The translations under genes and the position numbers were made by a program. Below are positions 52,945-61,182 of a DNA stretch of 64,000 bases, piece after piece (within the stretch, counting starts at the first letter, position 1; each line of letters begins with the position of its first letter). Origin of the DNA: JBEDUK01 sp963781595 (GTDB lineage Bacteria; Actinomycetota; UBA4738); NCBI GenBank assembly GCA_963781595.1, contig CAWAGG010000006.1, positions 992,001-1,056,000 of the forward strand, in the 5' to 3' direction. Under the pieces are notes generated by a model that ran no database searches, was not told the DNA's origin, and was given only the letters and a program-made list of their open reading frames with translations.

Positions 52945-54609
52945 ATGAGGGGAACCATGGCGATCACCGTCGCGGACGGCCGCTCCGGCGGGACCGTCGC
53001 GCTCGCACGTTCCTGGGGCCGTCGACATCGGCATCCCCTGCATCGCCACGTCGGCATGCTGACCGCGGCCATGCTGCTCGCCGCGTTGTGTACGACGATC
53101 CTCGCCCGGCCCGCGGGCGCGGCCCCGTACGACCCGGCGTCGGACCCGTACTCGATGTACAACACGACGGCGTACACGGGCGCCACGACGTGGTGGGACG
53201 CCGGCTACACGGGCGCCGGCGTCGACGTGGCCGTGATCGACACGGGCGTGTCGCCCGTCCCGGGCCTCGATGGCGCCGGCAAGGTCGTCTACGGCCCCGA
53301 CCTGTCGCTCGAGTCCCAGGCGCCGAACCTGACCAACCTGGACACGAACGGCCACGGCACGTTCATGGCGGGTCTGATCGCCGGGCACGACGCGGCGCTC
53401 ACCGTGCCGTACTCGGGCGCTCCGGCGTCCGCCTACCGGGGCATGGCCCCCGACGCCCGGATCGTGTCCCTCAAGGTCGGCGTCGCCGACGGCGGTGTCG
53501 ACGTCTCCCAGGTGATCGCCGCGATCGACTGGGTCGTGCAGCACAAGAACGACAACGGCCTGAACATCCGGGTCATCAACCTGTCGTACGGCACGAACTC
53601 GACGCAGCCCCGGACGGTCGACCCCCTCGCCTATGCGGTCGAGCAGGCCTGGCAACAGGGCGTCGTGGTCGTCGCGGCGGCCGGCAACACCGGCTACCAG
53701 CGCGGCAACGGTGCTCCGGGCCTCGCCGACCCGGCCTACGACCGGTACGTCATCGGCGTCGGCGGCTACGACACCCAGGGCACCGCGTCCCCGGCCGACG
53801 ACCACATGGGGCAGTATTCGGCCAGCGGTTGTGGCTGGGGATGCAGGACGCCCGACTTCGCCGCCGTCGGTTCGCACCTGCAGGGGCTCCGCGTGCCGAA
53901 CGGCTACATCGACATGAACCACCCCGAGGGCCGGATCAACGACCGCTACTTCCGCGGCAGCGGGACCTCGGAGGCCGCGGCGATCACCTCGGGCTCGATC
54001 GCCCTGATGCTGCAGAAGTACCCGACCATGGTGCCCGACCAGGTGAAGGCCTTCATCAGGAAGTGGGGCGTGCAGCCCACCTGGGCGCCCGAGTGGAAAG
54101 GCCAATCCGCCGGCGCGGGTGAGGTCGACCTGGCGACGATGGCCGCCAACAAGGCGCCGCGCAGCTACGAGCAGACCTGGGCGCCGGCAACCGGCACGGG
54201 CACCCTCGAGGGGTCACGGGGGACCGAGCATCTGACCGACGACGGCGTCGTCCTGCAGGGCGAGATCGACATCTTCGGCCACGCGTTCGACTCGACCGCC
54301 ATGGCCGCCGCGGAGGCGACCGCGAGCTCCTGGTCTGGCGGCACCTGGAACGGCAACGTCTGGAGCGGCAACTCCTGGAGCGGCAACAGCTGGTCCGGCG
54401 CCAACTGGAGCGGCAACAGCTGGTCGGGGAACAGCTGGTCGGGCAATTCGTGGAGCGGCAACAGCTGGTCGGGGAACAGCTGGTCGGGCAATTCGTGGAG
54501 CGGCAACAGCTGGTCGGGGAACAGCTGGTCGGGCAACAGCTGGAGCGGCGCGTCCTGGAGCAGTAGCGGCTTCAACGCGTACTTCTCGTCCGGGGGTTCC
54601 TGGAGTTGA
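52945..54609 (+). CDS. Secreted subtilisin-like serine protease (S8) with Trp-Ser-Gly-Asn-Ser repeat tail
   Basis: A 554-residue exported protease. The signal/anchor region is at about 32-55 (MLTAAMLLAALCTTILARPAG). The S8 domain (about 60-390) has the triad Asp99 (VAVIDTGVSP), His137 (NGHGTFMAG) and Ser342 (RGSGTSEAAA), plus the oxyanion Asn in AAAGNTGY. There is no inhibitory propeptide. The C-terminal 100 residues are tandem pentapeptides WSGNS, about 14 units, a low-complexity tail seen in some actinobacterial subtilases and possibly wall- or self-binding. ATG at 52945; a second ATG at 52957 is preceded by GAGGGG and may be the real start. Confidence 0.9.
   Translation: MRGTMAITVADGRSGGTVALARSWGRRHRHPLHRHVGMLTAAMLLAALCTTILARPAGAAPYDPASDPYSMYNTTAYTGATTWWDAGYTGAGVDVAVIDTGVSPVPGLDGAGKVVYGPDLSLESQAPNLTNLDTNGHGTFMAGLIAGHDAALTVPYSGAPASAYRGMAPDARIVSLKVGVADGGVDVSQVIAAIDWVVQHKNDNGLNIRVINLSYGTNSTQPRTVDPLAYAVEQAWQQGVVVVAAAGNTGYQRGNGAPGLADPAYDRYVIGVGGYDTQGTASPADDHMGQYSASGCGWGCRTPDFAAVGSHLQGLRVPNGYIDMNHPEGRINDRYFRGSGTSEAAAITSGSIALMLQKYPTMVPDQVKAFIRKWGVQPTWAPEWKGQSAGAGEVDLATMAANKAPRSYEQTWAPATGTGTLEGSRGTEHLTDDGVVLQGEIDIFGHAFDSTAMAAAEATASSWSGGTWNGNVWSGNSWSGNSWSGANWSGNSWSGNSWSGNSWSGNSWSGNSWSGNSWSGNSWSGNSWSGNSWSGASWSSSGFNAYFSSGGSWS
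54406..54540 (+). repeat. 45-bp higher-order tandem repeat in the protease tail
   Basis: Three 45-bp units (54406-54450, 54451-54495, 54496-54540), each of three 15-bp pentapeptide codes beginning TGGAGCGGCAAC, TGGTCGGGGAAC and TGGTCGGGCAA. The first two are identical and the third differs at its end. The 15-bp period extends outward to about 54350 with more substitutions. The copy number can change by slippage and is easily mis-assembled. Confidence 0.85.
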
Positions 54610-54689
54610 GCCGACGGGTCGTCCCGAGCACGCGTCACCACCGGGGGACATCGCGGGCTCGGGCGGCTCACTGAGACGCGAGGACGAGG

Positions 54690-56957
54690 ATGAACCGCTT
54701 CGGTGATCTCCCAAGGGCCGCACGGCTCCTGATCATCACCACGGTGGCCGCGGCGGTGGCGGCCGTCGCTTTCCGGCTGCCCGAGGTCCGCTCCTGGAAC
54801 CGCTGGGACCTCCTCGCGCTGGTGGGGCTGGCCGCCGCCGGGGCCCTCGCCGAGCAGTTCAGCGTGGTGGTCAGCCACAGCACGGAGAACGAGAACTTCT
54901 CCCTCACCGACGCGATCTGGGTGCCGGCGCTGCTGCTCGCGCGGCCCAGCGTGCTGACGATCGCCCTGGTCGCCGCCACCGTGATCGGGCACACCATCAA
55001 GCGCTGGGCCTGGTTCAAGATCGCCTTCAACGCCGGGCAGTTCGCGCTCGCCATCACCGCGGCGGAGCTCATCTACGCGCGGTTCCACCTCCCCCGCGAC
55101 CTCCAGCTGCTGACGTGGGTCGCGGCCTGCGTCGCGATGCTCGCGTACTTCGCGATCAACGAGTCGTTCATCGCCTCGATCATCGCCATGGTGGAAGGGG
55201 CGTCGTTCCGCCGCGTCCTGGTGCTTCCGGACGGCTTGAACGTCCTGCATGCCGCCGGCAACATCACGATCGGCATGCTGGCCGCGCTGGTCTGGTGCAC
55301 GGGCCCGATCGGCCTGCCGTTGCTGGTGGCGCCCGTCGTCCTGTCCTACCTCGCCTACCGGGGCTGGATCCAGAGCCGGCGGCAGGAGGAGCAGACGAAA
55401 GAGCGCGAGCGGATGCGGACGCTCTACGAAGCCGGCCGGGCGCTGGCGGGGCCGCTGGACGCCGACTTCGACTACCGGCCCTTCCTCCAGCTGGTCAGGA
55501 AGATGGTCGACGCGTCCGGCGTCGAGCTCGTCTTCGTTGGCGATGCCATCCGCGTGTTCGACGCGGATGCCGGACTGCGGTACCAGGCCGACGCGCACGG
55601 TGAGGAGGCGTCGGCGGAGCGCTACGTCAGCTCACAGGAGGGCGTATCGAGGTACCTGGCCCCGATCAGCGGCCCCAACGACGTGCGCGGGCTGCTCGCC
55701 GTCCACCGCGCGGACGAGCTCGCCCCGACGGAGGGTTCCCTCGTCGACGCGCTCGCCTCCCAGATCTATGTCAAGCAGGAGAACGAACGGCTGTTCCAGG
55801 AGACGCTCGAGCAGCGCGGCTACCTCGCCGACGTGATCGGGAACTCCTCCGACGGCATCTTCGTCGTGTCGCCGGATCGCCGCATCCTGTCGTGGAACCC
55901 CGCGATGGAGCGCATCACCCAGTTCCGCCGCGACGACGCGGTCGGGGCCGACTGCGACGGGATCCTTCGCCTGCGGCCGGAGCTTGGCGCCCCCAGCGAC
56001 GAGGAGACCGGGGGGCTCCTGCTGGACTCTCGTGAGAGCCAGGACGCGCTCGTGATCAGGAGGGATCGCTCCGAGCGGTGGATCCGCTACACGAGCAGCG
56101 CGATGCCCGACCGGGATGGCAGGCCCAAGGCGTTCGTGGTCGTGGCCCGGGACGTGACGGGCGAACTGGAGGCCGACCGCCTGAAGAGCGACTTCGTGGC
56201 CGCCGTTTCGCACGAGCTGCGGACGCCGCTCACCCCCTTGAAGGGGTTCCTCATCTCCCTCGAGCAGGGGATCGTGGACCCGGAGCCGGACGCGCTGCTG
56301 GAGTACTACGGGATCATGCGGCGCCAGGCTGAGCGCTTGGAGCGGTTGATCACGGACCTGCTCGACGTGTCGCTGCTCGGGGCGGGCACGTTCCGTCTCG
56401 AAGCGCAGGACGTATGCCTTCCCGACGCGCTCGCGGAGCAGATCCGGGAGGCCGAGCAGCTACCGATCGGCCGATCGGTCGTCTTCGTCGTGCCCTGCGA
56501 GCCGATCTGGGTGCGCGCGGACCCCCAGCGGGTCGGTCAGGTCATCACGAACCTGCTGTCCAATGCATTCAAGTACTCGCCTCCGGACGCGCGCATCGAG
56601 GCGACGCTCACCGCATCGGACGGGTACGCGAATATCTCCGTGTACAACGAGGGGGAAGGGGTGCCCGCCCGCGATCAGGAGCGGCTGTTCGACCGCTTCT
56701 ACCGCGCCGAATCCGCGATCACCCGGATGGCGGGTGGCGTGGGCCTCGGGCTCCATATCTCAAAGAAGCTGGTGGAGGCGATGGGCGGAAGGATCTGGTG
56801 CGAGTCCGCGCCCGGGCAGGGATGCACCTTCTCGCTCACGTTGCCGCTCGTGGACGCGCCCGGCGTCGGGCTGCCCGCTCCCGGCCAGGGGTTCGCGGTC
56901 GTACCGTTCCCCGAGGGCCGGCGGGTCGCGGCTCAGCCCGCGACCCGCGTCGGCTGA
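54690..56957 (+). CDS. Hybrid-sensing membrane histidine kinase (MASE-like, GAF, PAS, HisKA, HATPase)
   Basis: A 755-residue sensor kinase. The N-terminal membrane sensor has about seven or eight helices (about 12-220, for example LLIITTVAAAVAAVAF and LPLLVAPVVLSYLAY). A GAF-like domain (about 240-355) and a PAS domain (about 380-490, VIGNSSDGIFVVSPDRRILSW) follow. Then come HisKA with AVSHELRTPLTPLKGF (phosphoacceptor His508) and HATPase_c with LLSNAFKYSPP, LFDRFYRAESA and GVGLGLHISKKLVEAMGG. It ends 108 bp from a convergent gene. No response regulator is adjacent; the nearest candidate is a broken LuxR gene at 58,908. The signal is unknown. Confidence 0.92.
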   Translation: MNRFGDLPRAARLLIITTVAAAVAAVAFRLPEVRSWNRWDLLALVGLAAAGALAEQFSVVVSHSTENENFSLTDAIWVPALLLARPSVLTIALVAATVIGHTIKRWAWFKIAFNAGQFALAITAAELIYARFHLPRDLQLLTWVAACVAMLAYFAINESFIASIIAMVEGASFRRVLVLPDGLNVLHAAGNITIGMLAALVWCTGPIGLPLLVAPVVLSYLAYRGWIQSRRQEEQTKERERMRTLYEAGRALAGPLDADFDYRPFLQLVRKMVDASGVELVFVGDAIRVFDADAGLRYQADAHGEEASAERYVSSQEGVSRYLAPISGPNDVRGLLAVHRADELAPTEGSLVDALASQIYVKQENERLFQETLEQRGYLADVIGNSSDGIFVVSPDRRILSWNPAMERITQFRRDDAVGADCDGILRLRPELGAPSDEETGGLLLDSRESQDALVIRRDRSERWIRYTSSAMPDRDGRPKAFVVVARDVTGELEADRLKSDFVAAVSHELRTPLTPLKGFLISLEQGIVDPEPDALLEYYGIMRRQAERLERLITDLLDVSLLGAGTFRLEAQDVCLPDALAEQIREAEQLPIGRSVVFVVPCEPIWVRADPQRVGQVITNLLSNAFKYSPPDARIEATLTASDGYANISVYNEGEGVPARDQERLFDRFYRAESAITRMAGGVGLGLHISKKLVEAMGGRIWCESAPGQGCTFSLTLPLVDAPGVGLPAPGQGFAVVPFPEGRRVAAQPATRVG
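56921..56948 (+). terminator. Strong hairpin at the end of the kinase gene (candidate terminator)
   Basis: A perfect 11-bp stem GCGGGTCGCGG with its complement CCGCGACCCGC, loop CTCAGC, covers the last codons of the kinase, just before its stop. No U-tract follows, so it is at best a GC-type terminator between convergent genes. Confidence 0.4.
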
Positions 56958-57065
56958 GGCGGGCGTCACACTGCCACGAGTCGGCCGCGTCTGTTCCCCT
57001 GTGCATCGACCGACCTCTCGGGCTCCGTCTCGTCGGCGGTGCGGCGGATCTTGCCGTCCGACGGA

Positions 57066-57713
57066 CTACCGGTCCGGCGGGTGGGTTTGGCGCGGCAGCC
57101 ATGCGACCGCTTCCAGCAGCGACGGCACGACGGCGACGGCTCGCGAGAATCCGTGTCGGGGGCGTCCGTTGGTGATCCCCAGGAACGGTACGCCCGACGC
57201 GTCGGCCGACGCCTCGTCGCGCTCGCTGTCACCGACCATGAGCGCGTCCTCGGCCGATGCGCCAAGGATGCGCAGCGCCTCGCGCACCTGATCCGGGTAC
57301 GGTTTCGGCCGGAGGTCCGCTCGGCGCGCCACCAGGCACCGGACCTGGATGCCGTGCCTGGCGAGTGCCGCGTCGGCTGCGTTCGGGCCGAGGAGCGTCA
57401 CGACGCCGATCGGCAGGTCGCGGGCCGCGGTCAGGAAGGCCTGGAGCCCAGGCATCGGGGTCGATCGTTCGGCGCCGGCGATCTCGAAGGCTTCGATCCT
57501 CCGTGATACGGACCCCCACCCAGGCGTCCCGGAGAGCGCCACCAGCACCTCGACCGCATGGCGGGTGCACGGCCCCCACGCGGTCTCCGGATCCGGGCTC
57601 GCCGGGATCGGGCCCGCCAGCCCGTCGATCGCCTCGAGCGCGGCGCAGTAGTCGACGTGCCGCTCGACGTCGACGAGGGTTCGATCCAGATCCAGCAGGA
57701 GGACGGGCACCAC
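57066..57713 (-). CDS. HAD-superfamily hydrolase (phosphatase)
   Basis: A 215-residue HAD enzyme with all four motifs: DLDRTLVD (nucleophile Asp, about residue 8), VVTLLGPNA (motif II), the KPYPD Lys (motif III) and MVGDSERDEASA (motif IV, metal Asp). The cap is a small helical C1 type, as in phosphoglycolate phosphatase/YrfG-like enzymes. The substrate is unknown. Two GTG codons (57713, 57710) are the only sensible starts. It is convergent with the kinase and upstream of nothing recognisable; the BI-1 gene follows 32 bp on the 5' side. Confidence 0.88.
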   Translation of the reverse strand: MVPVLLLDLDRTLVDVERHVDYCAALEAIDGLAGPIPASPDPETAWGPCTRHAVEVLVALSGTPGWGSVSRRIEAFEIAGAERSTPMPGLQAFLTAARDLPIGVVTLLGPNAADAALARHGIQVRCLVARRADLRPKPYPDQVREALRILGASAEDALMVGDSERDEASADASGVPFLGITNGRPRHGFSRAVAVVPSLLEAVAWLPRQTHPPDR

Positions 57714-57745
57714 GTCTGTCAGCCCCGTTCGTCGGCCCAGGCACC

Positions 57746-58489
57746 CTACTGACGGGTTCGGGCGAGCAGCCGCAGGACCTCGAGGTAGAGCCACACCAGC
57801 GTCGTGAGCAACCCGTAGGCCGAGTACCACTCGAACGCCTTCGGCGCCCCGCCTTTCACGCCGGTCTCGATGACCGCGAAGTCGAGGATCAGGCTGAACG
57901 CGGCGATCAGCACGACGAACAGGCTGATCCCGATCCCGACGGTCGAGCCGTCGTAGAGGAAGTTCAGCCGGATCCCGAACAGCGAGAGCAGCCATCCGAC
58001 CAGGTACATGAACGCGATCCCGAACATGGAGATCAGCACGAACCGCACGAACTTCCCGGTCACACGGATCGCGCGGACCGAGTAGAGGAGCAGGCAGGCC
58101 GCGAACACGCAGACCGACGCGAGGAGCGCCTCGCCCACGATGCCGTCGTAGTAGGCCTCGTAGATCCGGGAGATCGAACCCATCCACAGGCCCATCAGGA
58201 CCGCGTAGAGGAGTCCCGCCCACATCGCGAGGCGCGGGTTCGCCGCCGCCGCGAACGACAGGGCGATCAGCAGGATGTACCCGAGGAAGAACCACAGCCC
58301 CGACGTGGTCTGCACCGTGGCCGCCGCGCGCCAGCCGACGGTGGCGAACCCGATCGTGAGCGCGAGGAGGAACATCGCCTTCGCGATCGTGCCGCCGTAG
58401 CTCATCGTGCGAGCGGCGACGGTGGACGTGATGTCCCCGCCGGTGATCTTCCGCGCGTTCTCCGGTGAGAACGTCGCGTCGTTCAGCAT
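57746..58489 (-). CDS. Bax inhibitor-1/YccA family membrane protein
   Basis: A 247-residue membrane protein with seven helices (about 36-58, 64-83, 88-108, 122-142, 146-170, 178-203, 218-240). The family pattern YAVLMGLWMGSISRIYE and FVRFVLISMFGIAFMYL is present. In bacteria these proteins act as pH-sensitive Ca2+ leak channels or as modulators of membrane proteases. The N-terminal 24 residues (SPENARKITGGDI) are hydrophilic. ATG at 58489. It stands alone on the minus strand. Confidence 0.93.
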   Translation of the reverse strand: MLNDATFSPENARKITGGDITSTVAARTMSYGGTIAKAMFLLALTIGFATVGWRAAATVQTTSGLWFFLGYILLIALSFAAAANPRLAMWAGLLYAVLMGLWMGSISRIYEAYYDGIVGEALLASVCVFAACLLLYSVRAIRVTGKFVRFVLISMFGIAFMYLVGWLLSLFGIRLNFLYDGSTVGIGISLFVVLIAAFSLILDFAVIETGVKGGAPKAFEWYSAYGLLTTLVWLYLEVLRLLARTRQ

Positions 58490-58573
58490 CTGTCTGGACA
58501 GGGTGGATCTCCTCTCGAGCGGACGGACTGGCCGAACCGAACCGACGACGTCGCGGTGAACCCTAGGGGAACG

Positions 58574-58867
58574 TCAGGGGGTCGGCACGAGCCCCACGTC
58601 ACCCTCCAGTCGGATCGCGATCTCGCCCGGCTCGTCGCGGATGTCCCAGCGTTCGAAGAACGTGGTCGCAGCCTCGCGAGACTTCCAGTTCGCGAGCGCG
58701 TAGAACGCCGAGCCGTCGGCGGCGTACCAGGCGCGGTGGAAGCCGCAGCCCAGCTCGCGGGCGCTCGCCTGCATCTCCGGCGTGATCCACGTCAACCGCT
58801 TGCGGTAGAGGTCCTCGGCCGTCTGGCCATCGGGCGTCGGGCTGGGTACGACGAACAGGATCCACAC
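58574..58867 (-). CDS. Small soluble protein, possible ferredoxin-like-fold (ABM/DUF3303-type)
   Basis: A 97-residue protein with alternating strands and helices: [10 protein letters not shown], helix with [11 protein letters not shown], then [20 protein letters not shown] and a closing [13 protein letters not shown]. The strand order and spaced aromatic residues resemble dimeric alpha/beta-barrel or DUF3303-like small proteins that act as monooxygenases or sensors. The match is by appearance only. ATG at 58867, with GGGAGGAG upstream, makes a real gene likely. Confidence 0.7.
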   Translation of the reverse strand: MWILFVVPSPTPDGQTAEDLYRKRLTWITPEMQASARELGCGFHRAWYAADGSAFYALANWKSREAATTFFERWDIRDEPGEIAIRLEGDVGLVPTP

Positions 58868-58907
58868 GGCGCGTCTCCTCCCTGTTGGCTGCGGTGGGCC
58901 GGACGGC

Positions 58908-59265
58908 TCACGGTTCGACGATACGCTCGTGGACCGCGTAGAGGGGGCAGCCTGGTCCGGTCGGCCAGACCGAGCTTCGACAGGACGTTGCTCACGTGCG
59001 TCTTCACCGTCTTCTCCGAGACCGGCAGCTCGCGGGCGATCTCCCGGTTCGATCGACCGCGCCCGATCAGTCGTAGCACCTCGATCTCTCGCGGCGTGAG
59101 GATCTCGTCGGGACGTCGTCGGCCGTCGGAGACCTCCCGCATCACGACCCTCGCGACCGCCGGCTGCAGGGACGCCTCGCCGCGGTGAACGGCACGGATC
59201 GCCTCCACCACCTCGCGAGGCTCGGCGTCCTTCAGCAGGTACCCCGCGGCGCCCGCCCGAGGTCG
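58908..59265 (-). pseudogene. LuxR-type response regulator remnant, receiver lost, one extra base near the 3' end
   Basis: The reading begins abruptly at GAAGYLLKD (the end of a NarL receiver), goes on through [12 protein letters not shown] and a linker, and contains a complete LuxR helix-turn-helix ([32 protein letters not shown]). The receiver's first ~100 residues, including the phospho-Asp, are absent: the alpha/beta hydrolase stop codon at 59,273 lies where they should be. Near 58,950 a run of five C has one base too many; with four, the end reads [13 protein letters not shown] and stops at 58908. A truncated gene, so probably not a functional regulator. Confidence 0.7.
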
Positions 59266-59272
59266 ACGACGA

Positions 59273-60091
59273 TCACGGTCCCCGGGGTGACCCGCCTCTG
59301 GCGTTCGCCGCTTCGAGGTGCGCGATCGCCAGCGGCGCGATGGCCTCGTCGTCGTTGAACGTGCCGAAGTGATCGCTCCTCCCGATCACGTGGAGCTCGA
59401 CCCCCAGCGCCGCCGCGGTCGAGCGCGCGTCCTCGGGGTCGTCGCCTCCCCCAACGTACAGGAGCGTGGGGGCGACGACCCGGCGCAGGTCCGGGAGGTA
59501 GCCTGAGCGCCTCGACCCGATATCGGCCGCCGCGATCGCGCGCGGATCGTTGGACTCCAGGAGCTCCCGATCGTGGTCGGAGACCTCGAACGGTAGCTCG
59601 GACCAGAACCCCTCCCAATCGCCACGGGAGAGCGCCTCGGTCGATGGCGGTACATCGGGGGCGGGGGGTGCCGTGAACTCGCATCCGCCCACGATCAGTG
59701 CCGACACCCGCTCCGGCCACGTGACCGCAGCGGTACAGGCCAGCCACGCGCCCCGCGAGTAACCCCACAGGGCGGCGCGCGGCACCCTTATCGCGTCCAG
59801 CACGGCGATCACGTCGCCCGCGACGTCCGGGAAGAGGTACTCGGCAGGGTCGTGTGGCGCGGAGCTGAGGCCGTGCCCGAGCGGATCGACGCTGAGCACG
59901 CGAAACGTCGGCGCGAGCCGGTCCACGAACCCGGCCTCGCGCCACTCGCGCGCCAGGCCGCCCATGCCGTTCAGGAGGACGACGGCGGGGCCCGACCCCG
60001 CGTCCTCGTAGGCGATCCGGTGGCCCCGAGCACGGGCGACGCGAACGTCGGCTCCCTCGATCACGTGAGGACGATACCCGCGTTCGGTCAT
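59273..60091 (-). CDS. Alpha/beta-fold hydrolase
   Basis: A 272-residue hydrolase. [13 protein letters not shown] is the oxyanion segment (about 40-52), LWGYSRGAW holds the nucleophile Ser (about 108), the acid is likely in [11 protein letters not shown], and the His is in [10 protein letters not shown] (about 248). Typical of esterases, C-C hydrolases or haloperoxidase-like enzymes; the substrate is unspecified. The ATG at 60091 overlaps the stop of the Ntn-hydrolase gene by 4 bp, so it is co-translated. With the ATP-grasp enzyme it suggests a small biosynthetic or amide-turnover operon. Confidence 0.88.
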   Translation of the reverse strand: MTERGYRPHVIEGADVRVARARGHRIAYEDAGSGPAVVLLNGMGGLAREWREAGFVDRLAPTFRVLSVDPLGHGLSSAPHDPAEYLFPDVAGDVIAVLDAIRVPRAALWGYSRGAWLACTAAVTWPERVSALIVGGCEFTAPPAPDVPPSTEALSRGDWEGFWSELPFEVSDHDRELLESNDPRAIAAADIGSRRSGYLPDLRRVVAPTLLYVGGGDDPEDARSTAAALGVELHVIGRSDHFGTFNDDEAIAPLAIAHLEAANARGGSPRGP

Positions 60092-61170
60092 CGGTCCGTC
60101 GTCGGCTCCCGGAGGTCGGCCGCGCGCGTCGCTGGGATCAGCGCTTCGTGCGAACCGTGCTCGGAGTCGAACGAGCGATCCCACGCCGAACCCGGCCAAA
60201 CGTACCGAACGCTCCCGGTCCCGGCGCCGACGCGGTACACGGCGGTGTAGAGCGTCACGGTCGCCGGTCCGTTCGGCCCGGAGTAGAGGGGAGGTTCGAG
60301 GAACGCCTCGACGAACGACGAGGCCGTCGTCGCCGGATCGCAGAGCGCCCGCATCATCGCCTCCTGGCGCTCGAGGGTCCGGGTCGCCTCGGCATGTTCG
60401 GGCCATTCGATCACGTCCTGGTGATTCGTCGTGCAGGCGAAGTCCACGAAGCGCGGCGCCTGATCCGGGCCGACGAACGCCGTGCGGAACGAACCGGTCG
60501 CGTCCACGAGGGTCAGGTTGTACGCGAGGTTCGTCGGCACCCGCCGCAGCGCGTCGGCCGCTTCGCCCACGGTCGCGCAGGTCTGCAGCACGTACCGGAG
60601 CACCAGCGGGATGCCGAACCCCGGACCGACGGCGCGACGTCCGCCGAAGGCCAGCGACACGGCCACGCCGGCATCGTTCGTCCCGTCGAGCAGCCCCCAT
60701 CCGCTGTCGCTCGTGCCGAGCACGCGCCGGCCGCCCCATGCGGTCGACCACACGACGCGGTCGAACCGATCCGGCGCGAAGTCGTAGTTCCGCACCAACA
60801 TCGGGCCCTCGCTCCCGGTGGTCGCGTCGCGGACCCAGGCCGCCTGCGAGCACGCGGACAGGTAGGGCGGCGGATCCCACATCGACAGGAACCGCGCGGC
60901 CAGGTCCCCACCGCCGGCGAGCTCGACCAATCGTTCGTAGATCGGCAGCAGCTCGGGCATGTGCCGTCGGAGGGCGCGGACGCCTTCGGCGTAGGAGGGC
61001 CGGGCCGCCTCTCCCTCCTTCACGAACCACCCCCGATACGCGGGCCACCGCTCGGCGAACACGCGCTGCCAGACGGGACCTGGCGTGGCCTCCCTCCAGC
61101 CTTCGAACACGAACGGCATCCACCCGTCGGGGGAGGCACGATCGGACGTCGCGGTCAGGTCGGGCGCCAC
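60088..61170 (-). CDS. Ntn-hydrolase, C45 / acyl-CoA:6-APA acyltransferase-like
   Basis: A 360-residue protein of the autoproteolytic C45 (isopenicillin N acyltransferase-like) or linear amide hydrolase type. After a helical N-terminal part (about 1-100) comes the region that would follow self-cleavage: ACSQAAWVRD (candidate nucleophile Cys, about residue 108), MLVRNYDFAPDRF, a GWGLLDGTNDAGVAVSLAF block (about 160-178) and TLVDATGSFRTAF. In a normal family member the first residue after cleavage is Cys; the local sequence SACSQ is a little unusual. These enzymes transfer or hydrolyse acyl groups on amides. It lies 12 bp after the ATP-grasp gene and is coupled to the hydrolase. Confidence 0.78.
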   Translation of the reverse strand: MAPDLTATSDRASPDGWMPFVFEGWREATPGPVWQRVFAERWPAYRGWFVKEGEAARPSYAEGVRALRRHMPELLPIYERLVELAGGGDLAARFLSMWDPPPYLSACSQAAWVRDATTGSEGPMLVRNYDFAPDRFDRVVWSTAWGGRRVLGTSDSGWGLLDGTNDAGVAVSLAFGGRRAVGPGFGIPLVLRYVLQTCATVGEAADALRRVPTNLAYNLTLVDATGSFRTAFVGPDQAPRFVDFACTTNHQDVIEWPEHAEATRTLERQEAMMRALCDPATTASSFVEAFLEPPLYSGPNGPATVTLYTAVYRVGAGTGSVRYVWPGSAWDRSFDSEHGSHEALIPATRAADLREPTTDR

Positions 61171-61182
61171 GGTCCCGGACGC

